From Alphaproteobacteria bacterium (lineage in GTDB: Bacteria > Pseudomonadota > Alphaproteobacteria > Micropepsales > Micropepsaceae), in NCBI GenBank assembly GCA_016124635.1, contig WGNJ01000004.1, positions 1 through 64,000 on the forward strand: 64,000 nt of DNA, in the 5' to 3' direction. A program made the position numbers and the translations under genes. This document shows, one piece after another, positions 37,292 to 47,336 of the stretch; position 1 is the first letter of the stretch; each line of letters begins with the position of its first letter. Under the pieces are notes generated by a model. It saw only the letters and a list, made by a program, of their open reading frames with translations, did not search any database and was not told the DNA's origin.

Positions 37292-38209
37292 TCATTCGAG
37301 CGCCCGCGCCACAATGTCCGCGATTTCGCCCGGTTCGCTGCGCTCGATCACTGTCCAGTCCGGCATTTGATGCCGAAACCAGGTCATCTGCCGCTTCGCA
37401 TAGCGGCGCGTATCGGCAACGGCTTGGCTCACCGCCTCGTCAAGAGATAGCCGTCCTTGAAGGTGCGCAGTGAGCTGCGGCACGCCGAGCGCTCTCGCCG
37501 CCGGCAAATCTGGATCGAGGCCGCTCGCCACCAACGCTCGAACTTCGTCAAGCGCGCCTTCCTTCATCATCCCATCGAAGCGCGACGCAATGCGCGCATT
37601 GAGCCACGTCCGGTCCGGCTTGAGAACGAACGTCGCCAGCGATCCCGTCAACACCGGGGGCGACTTGAGCTGCTGCCATTCGGCGAGCGACTGCCCGGTT
37701 GCCTCGACCACCTCCCACGCCCGGACGAGCCGCTGACTGTCGCCGGGCGCCAAGCGTTGCGCCATCACCGGATCACGCAGCGCAAGCTCCGCATGAAAGC
37801 GTTCGTTGCCGATCTCCGCCAATCGTTGCCGCGCTTCAACACGTATCGACGCATGTATCTCCGGTATCGGCGACAACCCGTTCGTCAGTGCGGCGAAATA
37901 GAGCCCGGTCCCACCGACGATGAGCGGAACGCTTCCTTTTTCGCGGCACTGGGCAAGCGCGTTCGCTGCAGCGTCAAGCCATTTGCCGACGGAGAACGGC
38001 TTGAGCGCGGAAACGAAGCCATAGAGGTAATGCGGTGCCAAGGCCTGCTCGGCCTCGTCCGGCCGTGCCGAAAGTATGCGCAACTCGCGATAGACCTGCA
38101 TCGAGTCCGCGTTGATGACCGCCCCGCCAAAATCGCGCGCGAGCTTGAGCGCGAGCGACGACTTGCCGCTCGCGGTCGGCCCTGCAATAAGAACAGCATC
38201 GAAATTCAT
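37292..38209 (-). CDS. miaA: tRNA dimethylallyltransferase
   Basis: A 305-aa enzyme that prenylates A37 of tRNAs reading U-starting codons. The P-loop is LIAGPTASGKSSLALKLA, followed by VINADSMQVYRELRILSARP and HYLYGFVSALKPFSVGKW. PLIVGGTGLYFAALTNG and the C-terminal RRYAKRQMTWFRHQ are diagnostic. It diverges from serB with a 22-bp gap between starts. The ilv leader promoter follows directly. Confidence 0.95.
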   Translation of the reverse strand: MNFDAVLIAGPTASGKSSLALKLARDFGGAVINADSMQVYRELRILSARPDEAEQALAPHYLYGFVSALKPFSVGKWLDAAANALAQCREKGSVPLIVGGTGLYFAALTNGLSPIPEIHASIRVEARQRLAEIGNERFHAELALRDPVMAQRLAPGDSQRLVRAWEVVEATGQSLAEWQQLKSPPVLTGSLATFVLKPDRTWLNARIASRFDGMMKEGALDEVRALVASGLDPDLPAARALGVPQLTAHLQGRLSLDEAVSQAVADTRRYAKRQMTWFRHQMPDWTVIERSEPGEIADIVARALE

Positions 38210-38231
38210 CGCAGATCACGCGTTGAGTGAC

Positions 38232-39101
38232 ATGGATTATAGGCTGGTTCTGACCGCTGCACTCGGTCAGTTAGGCGACAATGCCGTTGAAAAAATTGCC
38301 GCACTGATCGGCCACCCGCCGCATTGGCTTTCCGCCGGAACCGCTTGCGAGTTCCGGGTCGATGGTCCGCAGGTAACCGAGCAAGCGCGCGTGCTCCTTC
38401 GCGGCGAGAAGGTCGACGTCAACGCACTACCGGCACAAGGGCGCCGCAAGCAGCTTCTGCTCGCCGACATGGATTCGACCATCATCGGCTGCGAATGCCT
38501 CGACGAGCTCGCGGACTTCGCCGGTCTGAAGCATCAAATTGCAGCAATTACAGAACGCGCGATGAGCGGCGAACTGGAGTTTGAGCCGGCGCTGAGAGAG
38601 CGCGTCGCGTTGCTGCGAGGTACGCCGGAAAACGTGCTTGAACGCGCCTATCAAGAGCGCGTGACGATCAATCCCGGTGCTCGCGCCTTGGTTCGCACGA
38701 TGGCGGAAGCCGGTGCCGCGACCACACTGATCTCGGGTGGCTTCTCCTACTTCACCACGCGCGTCGCCGCCGAGGTCGGCTTCGGTAGCGAGCAGGCTAA
38801 CGAGCTTCTCATCGCCGACGGCAAACTTACCGGCGAGGTGCGCGAACCCGTCCTCGGACGCGCCGCAAAGCGCGACGCGCTTCACCGTCTCGTGCGCGAG
38901 AAAGGAATCACGCTTGATGACGCCATCGCCATTGGCGACGGCGCGAACGATCTCGGCATGATTTCGGATGCAGGCCTAGGTATCGCGTACAGGGCCAAGC
39001 CCATTGTCGCTGCAGCCGCGGATGCACGCCTCGATCACAGCGACCTCGAGGCCGTTCTCTTCCTGCAAGGGTATCGAGACGACGAAATCGTTCGCGACTA
39101 G
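38232..39101 (+). CDS. serB: phosphoserine phosphatase
   Basis: A 289-aa HAD-family enzyme, last step of serine synthesis. Motif I is LLLADMDSTIIGCECLDELA (nucleophile first Asp), motif II TLISGGFSYFT, and motifs III/IV are KRDALHRLVREKGI and AIGDGANDLGMI. About 75 N-terminal residues precede the catalytic domain, as in other proteobacterial SerB proteins. The start at 38232 is chosen over the open frame from 38112, which runs through the miaA start. The end overlaps the convergent TPR gene by 4 bp. Confidence 0.95.
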   Translation: MDYRLVLTAALGQLGDNAVEKIAALIGHPPHWLSAGTACEFRVDGPQVTEQARVLLRGEKVDVNALPAQGRRKQLLLADMDSTIIGCECLDELADFAGLKHQIAAITERAMSGELEFEPALRERVALLRGTPENVLERAYQERVTINPGARALVRTMAEAGAATTLISGGFSYFTTRVAAEVGFGSEQANELLIADGKLTGEVREPVLGRAAKRDALHRLVREKGITLDDAIAIGDGANDLGMISDAGLGIAYRAKPIVAAAADARLDHSDLEAVLFLQGYRDDEIVRD

Positions 39102-42100
39102 TTGGCGACCGGTTGGCTCATTCCGCCCGACCCATAGCGCGCGTGAAAGTCGGCCATGAACCCTTCGAGCACGTCGACGGCGGCAAGCCGCTTGACCAGT
39201 GTGCGATAGTCGACGCCGGTCGTGTCGTTGCCCTGCGTAACAACGTCGAAGCCGCGCGCATCCGCGCTGGCCGACATCTTCGTTCCGAAGCGCGTCCGCA
39301 GCCGGGCAAGGCTGGACATGTCGCCGGCAAGCGAATACGCGACCGCCGATCGCATGACTTCCATGCGCTCGTCGTCGGTCAACGGCTTGGTGTCTTCGTA
39401 TCGCGTACCGAGAAGATCCTCGCTTTGCGCTCCCGCGTCGGCCCAGTGTTGCGCCTGCCACGACAAGTCGGCGCGAAGACGCTTGGCCTCTGCGCTGTCG
39501 TCCGTTGCGATGAGTTCGAGCGCTTGATCATACTGCTTGAGGTCACCGAGCGCCCGCGCCTCCAGCAACGATCGCTGCGCCAACAAATCGTCGGGCAACC
39601 GGGTTTGCTTTGAGCTGCGAATGACGTCGAGAGCCTTTTCCGGCTTACGATCCATCAAATAGATCACCGCCAGCCGCGCCGCGACTGAGGCCTTCGCCAC
39701 GCCGTCGAGGCGTTGATCAACCTGGTGCTGGAGCAATTCGGCGGCCGAGCCGAGCAAGTCGACGCTGACGAGGCGATCGGCCAGCTTGCGGATCATTTCG
39801 TCGCCTTGCGCACCCACCGGCGTGAGCTCTCGAAAATCATAGAACAGCCCAAGCGCCTCGATCGGTTTCATCGAGTCCGCTTTACCGTTCAGGAACAGGT
39901 CTTCGAAAATCTTGGCCATCTTCGTGGCCGTCACGCGCGCCTGATCTTCTTGCGAAAAGTGCCGAACGGCCAGGCGCATCGTGTCGAGACCGTCGCGGTA
40001 GCGACCGGCCGCGACATACAGATTGCCGAGTTCGGTCAACGTCTTGAGCTCGATGTCGTCGCCGCGCCATTGAAAGCGCAGGCGTTCAAGCGCGTCGATG
40101 GCCTGCTCGGGTTTGATCTTTCCCAAGTGCTGCTTCAGCAGAGTGCCTTCCAATACGGCACGCATTGCCGCGGGCTTGTAGGGCGACGCCGCGACTTGCT
40201 GATAAAGCGCAAGCGCCACCTCTGCCTTGTTGGACAGCAACTCTAAGCGCGCCCGGACCAGCAGTGCCTCTGCAGCGACGTCCGCCGAGACGGCGGCTTG
40301 CGGCAGCGTTGCGATGGCCTGCATCGCGCTCGACGGCTCACCGAGCTCCAGCGCGGCCCGTGCAAGAGCGACCTTGGCCCGCGCGCGCCACCGCGCCGGA
40401 TAATGCCCCATGATCTTCTGGGCGGTCATCAGGTTGCTGCGCGCCTGACGCCATTGACGCGCGCCGGCGGCGGCAAGACCGCGCCATAGCGCAGCGTCGG
40501 GATCGAGACCGAGCACATCCATGCTCAGATCGTCGATCGCCTCGTGATAGCGGCCCATCAACATATTGGCGAGTGCATGAGCGACGCGGAATTGCGGATT
40601 GGCGGCCGCAGTTTGGTCTTCGCTCGCGATCAGTCCCAAAACACCTAACGCTTCGGAACCAAACCCCTCGGCGATATAGTAGCGAGCGAGCGCCATTCTC
40701 GGCCCGCTCATACCGCCTGGACTCAACGCCGACGCCCGCAACAGCCTGCGGGCTGCCTCAGCGTGCGTTTCGTCGCCAGCCCGACCCCAGGCGGCAAAAT
40801 CGACGAAAGCGGGGCTGCGGCCATTGCCGAGCATCGAGGTGCCCGCCAACGTCGCCGGCTGTTCGGCGGACAGGTTCAGCCCGTTCGGCCTTGTGACGAC
40901 CGCGTCATTGCCGGCGATCGTGATTGCGAGATCGTCAGCGCGTGACTCGATCGCCAGACCTTGCATCGAAGGCAACGCGTTGAATTCGACAAACTGCTGT
41001 CCGTCGGCGAGGCCGCGTGCCGGCGGATAGGCGAGGATGACGGCGATACGATCCCCGACCTGCGGATCCTTGACCCAAGCGACTTGCGATACGCCGGGGA
41101 TCAACGCTCGAAGCTTCGATGCGTGAACGGCAATCTCACGGATCAGCTGCACCTGCGCCGGTATCGATGGCACCGTCGGCCCGATCGATATCACCCAGCT
41201 CTCGCCCGCGGCCTCGGCGCTCACCGTCATCGACGGCGACGTCTCCAAGCGGATCGCGGTGATGCCCGGCGCCACCTCCGACGGTGGCGACAGTAGTCGG
41301 GCCGGCGCATTCGGCAGCGTCGTGAGTGCCGTCAAGTCCATGGGTTCGCTGGTTTCAACCACGATCCACAAGGCAATCCCGCGCCGGAACATCGCGGCGG
41401 CCGGAAGCTTCGTGTACGGCAACTCCAGCCGCAGCATTGATCCGTAGATCTCCGCTTTCGCTTTTCCGGGCGTCACTGGCGACGGCGTAGCGGCTGGCGT
41501 CAGCGCATCGATGATCTCGGATTCGGCCGGCCGGAAGCCTGGCGGCAACGGATCGCCGTCGGCAACCTGCTCTTGCGTTGCCTGCGGCGCGGCAGACGCT
41601 GCGGCTGCTACAGCCGCAGCATCTGTGGACGCTGTAGCCGGAGTCGGTGCGAGCGGTGTCGGTGTGGCCGGCGCCTCTTTTCGCGGAGGCATCGGGAATT
41701 TGATGATTTCCGCCGTGAGCTGAGGCAAGCCGTCCGCGACCGCGGCGGGCGCGGCCTGATCGGTAGAACTCGCCGCAACCGCGGCCGCATCGGTCACCGG
41801 TTCGCGTAGCTCGAACGAGATACGCTTCCCTTCGCTCACATCGACAAAATTCGCCTCAGGGTCGACATCGAACTCGATTGTCGTTTTTCCGTGAGCCGCA
41901 TTGGCGCGCGCGGCCCTGATCCAGGCCGGCGGAGAGTCTGCGAAGCGCTTCAAGTCCAGGTTCGCCGTCTTTGCAAACGTGATCGTCAGCTTTCCGTCAT
42001 CCATCTTGGCCGTGTAGTCGACCTTCACCGGCCAATCGAACTGCACCGTGGTCGTATGCTCACGCTCCGCGACGCGGATCGGCACCGCAAAAGGTCCGTT

Positions 42101-42523
42101 CTGAGTATCCTGTTGCACCAGCGGCGCGATCGGCGGCGGATCTCCGCGAAACGACGGCGGAACGATGTCGAAGGCGAACCGCGTACCGTAGTCGGTCGTC
42201 CTCAACCGGATCGGCCCCTTGAGCGCCAAACGAAGGCTCTTCCCATCCGCGTCCTGGCGCACGAGCGCCACAAGCGGATTGAGCGCTCGTTGCAGCGCGT
42301 CGGTATCCACATTGAACGGCTGGTTGAACGAAATCACCAAGATGCCGTCGTTCAAAACGGCTTTGCCTTGCGCCTTCTCGCGCCAGTCGAATTGAATACG
42401 ACCGTAGCCGCCGGCCGTCGAAGCTCTCACTTCGGCCGCATTGCCGGCGTCCGCGCCCGCCGCCTGAGGAAGGCCGAGCGCGAGAAGCAGAGCTGCTAGC
42501 AGTGCGCGGATGAGCGCGGGCAT
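39098..42523 (-). CDS. large periplasmic TPR protein in the flagellar cluster
   Basis: A 1141-aa exported protein. It has a signal peptide (about 1-23, LLAALLLALGLPQAAGADA). A beta-rich N-terminal half includes the repeated pattern FDW / DDGKLTITF / IEFDVDPEANF, similar in feel to AMIN-type domains. A proline/alanine/threonine-rich linker (PATPTPLAPTPATASTDAAAVAAAAS) and another beta segment follow. From about residue 590 there is a long helical TPR-like array (ARRLLRASALSPGG, RYHEAIDDL, GLDTMRLAVRHF, DQALELIATDDS). It follows motE by 67 bp, and a perfect CtrA-type site lies in that gap. A scaffold for the stator or rod is possible, but I do not recognise a named family. Confidence 0.75.
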   Translation of the reverse strand: MPALIRALLAALLLALGLPQAAGADAGNAAEVRASTAGGYGRIQFDWREKAQGKAVLNDGILVISFNQPFNVDTDALQRALNPLVALVRQDADGKSLRLALKGPIRLRTTDYGTRFAFDIVPPSFRGDPPPIAPLVQQDTQNGPFAVPIRVAEREHTTTVQFDWPVKVDYTAKMDDGKLTITFAKTANLDLKRFADSPPAWIRAARANAAHGKTTIEFDVDPEANFVDVSEGKRISFELREPVTDAAAVAASSTDQAAPAAVADGLPQLTAEIIKFPMPPRKEAPATPTPLAPTPATASTDAAAVAAAASAAPQATQEQVADGDPLPPGFRPAESEIIDALTPAATPSPVTPGKAKAEIYGSMLRLELPYTKLPAAAMFRRGIALWIVVETSEPMDLTALTTLPNAPARLLSPPSEVAPGITAIRLETSPSMTVSAEAAGESWVISIGPTVPSIPAQVQLIREIAVHASKLRALIPGVSQVAWVKDPQVGDRIAVILAYPPARGLADGQQFVEFNALPSMQGLAIESRADDLAITIAGNDAVVTRPNGLNLSAEQPATLAGTSMLGNGRSPAFVDFAAWGRAGDETHAEAARRLLRASALSPGGMSGPRMALARYYIAEGFGSEALGVLGLIASEDQTAAANPQFRVAHALANMLMGRYHEAIDDLSMDVLGLDPDAALWRGLAAAGARQWRQARSNLMTAQKIMGHYPARWRARAKVALARAALELGEPSSAMQAIATLPQAAVSADVAAEALLVRARLELLSNKAEVALALYQQVAASPYKPAAMRAVLEGTLLKQHLGKIKPEQAIDALERLRFQWRGDDIELKTLTELGNLYVAAGRYRDGLDTMRLAVRHFSQEDQARVTATKMAKIFEDLFLNGKADSMKPIEALGLFYDFRELTPVGAQGDEMIRKLADRLVSVDLLGSAAELLQHQVDQRLDGVAKASVAARLAVIYLMDRKPEKALDVIRSSKQTRLPDDLLAQRSLLEARALGDLKQYDQALELIATDDSAEAKRLRADLSWQAQHWADAGAQSEDLLGTRYEDTKPLTDDERMEVMRSAVAYSLAGDMSSLARLRTRFGTKMSASADARGFDVVTQGNDTTGVDYRTLVKRLAAVDVLEGFMADFHARYGSGGMSQPVAN

Positions 42524-42564
42524 CGATACTTGCCTTTGGGTTTCGGACACTATGTCCCGCGCGG

Positions 42565-42579
42565 TTAAGTCCATCTTAA
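42565..42579. promoter_or_regulatory. CtrA-type binding site
   Basis: TTAAGTCCATCTTAA is a perfect TTAA-N7-TTAA, 42 bp before the start of the large TPR gene and just past the motE stop. It suggests cell-cycle control of the TPR gene from its own promoter. Confidence 0.6.
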
Positions 42580-42590
42580 ACAATGCGAAT

Positions 42591-43421
42591 TCAGCCGGCG
42601 GGTTGCGGCGCCGCTTGCGCGGGTTGCGCCGCACTCGGTTCACCAACAATCGGCATGGCATCCGGCATTGCAGGTGTGCCAGAGGCATCGGCGTGTTGCG
42701 ACTGTGACTGTGATTGTGTTTGCGATTGAGCTTGAGGCTGCGGCAATACCAGGCGGTTCGCCAATAGCGCCGTCAACTCCTGCGCCTTTGAAGTTTCCAT
42801 CGCTGCGAGCACGGGACCGACCTTCGCCGGCTTCATTCCGCCGGCTACATCCACCAGAATGCGCGGATCAAGCTTCTCGAAGATCTTTGCCGCATCCGCA
42901 GGTTTCATCGATTCGTACATCTTCACGAGCGCTTTGAGCTGAGCTTTCTGCGCGTCGTCACGCTGCGCCAACATCCCATCGAGCTTCGTCTGCAGTTGTT
43001 TGAGTTCGGCGATCTTGTCGTCGACTTGCTTCTGCGTCGCCGCCAGCAACTGCTCACGCAGTGCCAAGTCGTTCGCCCGCGCATCGAGCTCTGCGCGCCG
43101 GTCGCTCAAAGCATGCAACACGTCGGCTTCGCCCTTGTTCTGCGCTTGTCCAGCTGCACTCGACTCGGCAGGCGCAGCTTCAGCAGGTTTGTCGGACGCG
43201 GCCGTCGAAGACGCGGCTTCTGATGCAGTCGCATTTGTCGATGGCGACGCCGCGGCCGCTGGAGCGCTCGTGTCGGCGGCCGGCGCGGCGTCCGCCGCCG
43301 ATGCCGTGCCGCTTCCCGTCAGCGATGCCTCGACACCGACCGACATCGCCGCCAGGCGCAGCACCACCACGACGGCTGCTGCTCCAATCAAGGCGGGAAG
43401 TAGGCGTACTTGGCTGTCCAT
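42591..43421 (-). CDS. motE: MotE family protein (flagellar motor chaperone type)
   Basis: 276 aa. The layout is an N-terminal transmembrane segment (VRLLPALIGAAAVVVVLRLAA), an Ala/Ser-rich low-complexity stretch (about 35-90), a coiled coil (RRAELDARANDLALREQLLAATQKQVDDKIAELKQLQTKLDGML) and a MotE/MgtE-N-like domain (MYESMKPADAAKIFEKLDPRILVDVAGGMKPAKVGPVLAAM). The C-terminus has a Gln/Ser repeat (QSQTQSQSQSQ). In Sinorhizobium MotE assists the periplasmic motor protein MotC. GAGGA precedes the ATG. It lies 9 bp after the DUF6468 gene. Confidence 0.85.
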   Translation of the reverse strand: MDSQVRLLPALIGAAAVVVVLRLAAMSVGVEASLTGSGTASAADAAPAADTSAPAAAASPSTNATASEAASSTAASDKPAEAAPAESSAAGQAQNKGEADVLHALSDRRAELDARANDLALREQLLAATQKQVDDKIAELKQLQTKLDGMLAQRDDAQKAQLKALVKMYESMKPADAAKIFEKLDPRILVDVAGGMKPAKVGPVLAAMETSKAQELTALLANRLVLPQPQAQSQTQSQSQSQHADASGTPAMPDAMPIVGEPSAAQPAQAAPQPAG

Positions 43422-43430
43422 CGCGATTCC

Positions 43431-43799
43431 TCAGCGCGTTCTCGCGGCGCGAAACAAATCGCGCCGCGGCTCTTCGGAGCTGCGCGTAACCGGACGCGCA
43501 AGCTCAAGCTTGTGCGCAACACGCTGCCCCGTTTGCACCAACAGCGTCAGGTCTTCGTTCAGAGCCCGCGCACGACGCACCCGCTCATCCAGCGTCGCGC
43601 CGGCGGTCTCCGCCGCACCACGGAGCCCTTGGATGCCCGCCTCCGCCCGCGCCGCCGCAGCGTTTAGCTCGGCGATCACCGCGGCGAGTTGATCCTTGGT
43701 TCCACGAAGCGACGCCAAGCGGCGCTCGAGCCGGAACGCGAACACGATCGTCGCAACGAGCAAGCTGACAAAGATGATATCGATCGCGAGCGACCACAT
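43431..43799 (-). CDS. DUF6468 domain membrane protein of the flagellar cluster
   Basis: 122 aa. One N-terminal transmembrane helix (LAIDIIFVSLLVATIVFAFRL) is followed by a helical domain (GTKDQLAAVIAELNAAAARAEAGIQGLRGAAETAG, then RARALNEDLTLLVQTGQRVAHKLE). It matches what I know as DUF6468, a family found next to fliM/motE in alphaproteobacteria, function unknown. The ATG follows the fliM TAA directly, so it is co-translated with fliM. Confidence 0.8.
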   Translation of the reverse strand: MWSLAIDIIFVSLLVATIVFAFRLERRLASLRGTKDQLAAVIAELNAAAARAEAGIQGLRGAAETAGATLDERVRRARALNEDLTLLVQTGQRVAHKLELARPVTRSSEEPRRDLFRAARTR

Positions 43800-44954
43800 T
43801 TATTTCGGCCCTTCGATTTGCAGGAGTGCCTTTTGATGCACCGAGTTTTCGACGCGCACGGCGACTTGGTGGCCGACCCGCCCCATCTTGCCGCTCAGCA
43901 GCGCGACGCCACCGCAACGGATCTCGACGGTTGAGCTTGGGCTGGCATTCAGCAGCAACGTTTGCCCGACTTCGAAGTTCATCACCTCGTTGAGCGTCAT
44001 CGGCAGTTCATCGAGCACCGCCTCGATGTCGAGTTTTGTGCTCCACAATTCGGTCGCCAAATGGCCTTCCCAAATGGAATCGCGCCCGAACTTCTCGCCC
44101 ATGAACATCTGCAGCAACAGCTCGCGGATCGGCTCCAGCGTGGCGTAGGGCAACAACAATTCGACGCGACCGCCCCGATCTTCCATATCGACGCGAAGCT
44201 TCACGAGAACGGCGGCGTTCGCCGGCCTGGCGATGGCCGCGAAGCGCGGATTGATCTCCAGCCGATCGAGATTGAACGTGACGGGCGAGAGCGGCTCGAA
44301 CGCCGCTTTCATGTCTGCAAGGACCACCTCGATCATGCGCTGAACGAGGCTGCGTTCGATTGTCGTGTAGGGACGCCCCTCGATACGCATGGCAGCCGTG
44401 CCGCGGCGTCCACCAAGCAGCACATCCACGATCGAGTAGATGAGATTGGATTCGACCGTCAGCAGACCGTAATTGTCGAGCTCTTCGGCCCGAAACACCG
44501 CCAAGATCGCCGGAAGTGGAATCGAATTCAGGTAGTCGCCGAACCGGATCGACGAAATATTATCAAGGCTCACTTCGACGTTGTCAGAGGTGAAATTGCG
44601 CAGGCTCGTCGTCATCAGCCGCACAAGGCGGTCGAACACGATTTCGAGCAACGGCAAACGCTCGTACGAGACCAACGCAGAATTGATGATCGCTTGGATG
44701 CCCGTGCGATCTTGCGTATCGGTGCTGGACGCATCGAAGCCCAAGAGGTTGTCGATTTCGTCTTGATTGAGAACGCGCTCCGAGCCGATGGCGTCGCCTT
44801 TGTCGGCGAGCAGCCCCTCGGCCTCCGCCGATGCGCTTTCTGCGATCCCCTGTTGCTCGACTTCCGGACCGCCCTGATCGGCGGGCTTATTCGCCGCCTG
44901 ATCGGTGTCCTCCATCGAGACCTGATTGCCTTCTTGATTAGGTTCGTTCGCCAT
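43800..44954 (-). CDS. fliM: flagellar motor switch protein FliM
   Basis: 384 aa. An acidic N-terminal region ends in LNQDEIDNLLGFDA. The middle CheC-like domain holds SYERLPLLEIVFDRLVRLMTTSLRNFTSDNVEVSL, YLNSIPLPAILAVFRAEELDNYG and GGRRGTAAMRIEGRPYTTIERSLVQRMIEVVL. A C-terminal FliN-like domain (about 300-384) is also present. The LNQDEID box normally binds CheY-P in the extreme N-terminus; here it comes after about 60 Gln/Ala/Glu-rich residues. It forms the C-ring. It follows fliL by 12 bp. Confidence 0.95.
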   Translation of the reverse strand: MANEPNQEGNQVSMEDTDQAANKPADQGGPEVEQQGIAESASAEAEGLLADKGDAIGSERVLNQDEIDNLLGFDASSTDTQDRTGIQAIINSALVSYERLPLLEIVFDRLVRLMTTSLRNFTSDNVEVSLDNISSIRFGDYLNSIPLPAILAVFRAEELDNYGLLTVESNLIYSIVDVLLGGRRGTAAMRIEGRPYTTIERSLVQRMIEVVLADMKAAFEPLSPVTFNLDRLEINPRFAAIARPANAAVLVKLRVDMEDRGGRVELLLPYATLEPIRELLLQMFMGEKFGRDSIWEGHLATELWSTKLDIEAVLDELPMTLNEVMNFEVGQTLLLNASPSSTVEIRCGGVALLSGKMGRVGHQVAVRVENSVHQKALLQIEGPK

Positions 44955-44966
44955 ATATTGGTGCGC

Positions 44967-45554
44967 CTATTGCACAATCATTTCTTTGAACAGAACGTCC
45001 TTGATCTCGACAGGCTCGACCGCGGTGTTGACGCGCCGAAGCAGCTCTTCCTTCAACCGGAACATCGCCGCCGAACCGCTCAGATCCTCCACGCGCAACT
45101 CCCGCAAATAGGTCTGGAACTGATCGACAACTCTCGGGAGCACCGGCTCGAGCGCTTTGGCCGCTTCATCACCGCCCTTGAGCTCCAGCGAGACTGAAAG
45201 CTTGAGATACGCGGGCTTGTCCGCTGTCGTCGCCAAATTGACGAGGATCTCCGGCACGTCGACGAATGTCGGGTGCTCGATCGCGGCTGCCGCCTGCGCA
45301 GGCGCACCGCCCTCTTCGGCCGGTTGCGGTTCTTCGCCCGAGAACAGAAAGAAGTAGGCGCCGGCCGCGAGCACCACGACCCCAAGACCGGCCGGAGCGA
45401 CCACGAACATCAGCGTCTTGCGCGAGAAGTTGAGAAAACCCAAGAGACCTTTCTTCTTCGGCGCTCCTTCAGTCTGCGCCTCGCCTTCGGTCTTCTCGCC
45501 GTCCTTCTTTTTGTCTTCGTCTGCGACCTTGGCGTCGTCTTTATCTTTGGCCAT
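44967..45554 (-). CDS. fliL: flagellar basal body-associated protein FliL
   Basis: 195 aa. A charged cytoplasmic N-terminus (about 45 residues, rich in Asp/Lys/Glu) leads to one transmembrane helix (VVAPAGLGVVVLAAGAYFFLF) and a stomatin-like periplasmic domain (PEILVNLATTADKPAYLKLSVSLEL, then RVVDQFQTYLRELRVEDLSGSAAMFRLKEELLRRVN). It stabilises the stator around the motor. It heads the fliL-fliM-DUF6468-motE set and diverges from flgF. Confidence 0.95.
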   Translation of the reverse strand: MAKDKDDAKVADEDKKKDGEKTEGEAQTEGAPKKKGLLGFLNFSRKTLMFVVAPAGLGVVVLAAGAYFFLFSGEEPQPAEEGGAPAQAAAAIEHPTFVDVPEILVNLATTADKPAYLKLSVSLELKGGDEAAKALEPVLPRVVDQFQTYLRELRVEDLSGSAAMFRLKEELLRRVNTAVEPVEIKDVLFKEMIVQ

Positions 45555-45666
45555 CGCGAACCGTCCGTATACAGATTTTTAGCTGTAGCAACCGCAAGGA
45601 AAATGCAGCCCCGCTGGTTAATTTGAGGTTCGCGCACGGCAGCTTTTGCCCGGCAGCTCCTGCGCC

Positions 45667-45681
45667 TTAATCGAGTGTTAC
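45667..45681. promoter_or_regulatory. imperfect CtrA-type site in the fliL/flgF promoter
   Basis: TTAATCGAGTGTTAC fits TTAA-N7-TTAA except for the last base. It lies about 113 bp upstream of fliL and 102 bp upstream of flgF, between the divergent operons. Confidence 0.4.
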
Positions 45682-45715
45682 TTCGCAAACGCCAGTGAAA
45701 TCGCGCTTTCTGCGC

Positions 45716-45731
45716 TGGCACGCGCGCTGCT
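45716..45731 (+). promoter_or_regulatory. sigma-54-type promoter of flgF
   Basis: TGGCACG-CGCG-CTGCT matches the -24/-12 consensus TGGCACG-N4-TTGCT with one mismatch and correct GG-N10-GC spacing. It ends 51 bp before the flgF ATG. Confidence 0.65.
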
Positions 45732-45782
45732 TTGTGACGCGATGCGGACGGCAAATTCCATCCGCGCGGAGTGGTGACCGCT

Positions 45783-46517
45783 ATGGAAGCTTCATTGCTA
45801 GTGGGCCTGTCGGCCCAAATGGCCTTGCGCCAAAATATGGAGATCATCGCGAACAACATCGCGAACAGCTCCACCGCCGGGTTCAAACGAGAAGCCCCTC
45901 TCTTCGAGGAGCTGCTCGTGCCCGTCGAGAACGACGACGGTACCGGCGCTTCGAGCGAAGTCGCTTTCGTGCGCGACTGGGGCGTCGTACGCGACATGAG
46001 AGCGGGCCCCCTCGAACAGACCGGCGGAACGCTCGATGTTGCCGTCGATGGCGACGGCATGCTGGTCGTGAATACGGCTGCGGGCGAACGCTACACGCGC
46101 GACGGCCACCTGAAGCTCAACGAACAAGGCAAGCTCGTCACCGCCGACGGTGACCCTGTGCTGTCGGACGGCGGCGAGATCGTCATTCCGCCCGGCGAAA
46201 GCGACATTAAGATTGCGCGCGACGGCACGATCTCGACCCCGCAGGGCCCAGCGGGCAAGATTCGCGTTGTCTCCTTCCCGCCCGGAGCCCTGTCGAAGGA
46301 AGGCGGCAATCTGTACAGCGCCGACATCGCGCCCGCCCCTGCCACAAACGCACGCGTCATGCAGGGCATGATCGAACGCTCAAACGTCGAACCGGTCGTC
46401 GAGATCACGAAGATGATCGAGGTTCAGCGCGCCTATCAGCATTCCACCGAAACGCTCAACGCAACCGACGACATGATCCGCCGCGCCGTTCAGCGCCTCG
46501 GCGACGTCAAAGCCTAA
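45783..46517 (+). CDS. flgF: flagellar basal-body rod protein FlgF
   Basis: A 244-aa proximal rod protein. The N-terminal coiled-coil motif is ALRQNMEIIANNIANSSTAGFKRE and the C-terminal one VEITKMIEVQRAYQHSTETLNATDDMIRRAVQRL, which pack together in rod proteins. It is exported by the flagellar type III system and has no Sec signal. The ATG at 45783 is preferred over GTG codons at 45771/45774 because GGAG at 45768-45771 is better spaced for it. First of flgF-flgG-flgA-flgH. Confidence 0.95.
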   Translation: MEASLLVGLSAQMALRQNMEIIANNIANSSTAGFKREAPLFEELLVPVENDDGTGASSEVAFVRDWGVVRDMRAGPLEQTGGTLDVAVDGDGMLVVNTAAGERYTRDGHLKLNEQGKLVTADGDPVLSDGGEIVIPPGESDIKIARDGTISTPQGPAGKIRVVSFPPGALSKEGGNLYSADIAPAPATNARVMQGMIERSNVEPVVEITKMIEVQRAYQHSTETLNATDDMIRRAVQRLGDVKA

Positions 46518-46531
46518 AGGAGAATGAACCG

Positions 46532-47323
<792 letters not shown>

Positions 47324-47336
47324 GGAGCAATAAGAC

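Noticed and set aside
43962..45197. 411-codon plus-strand frame opposite fliM and fliL
   Set aside because: Antisense shadow of two well-supported flagellar genes.
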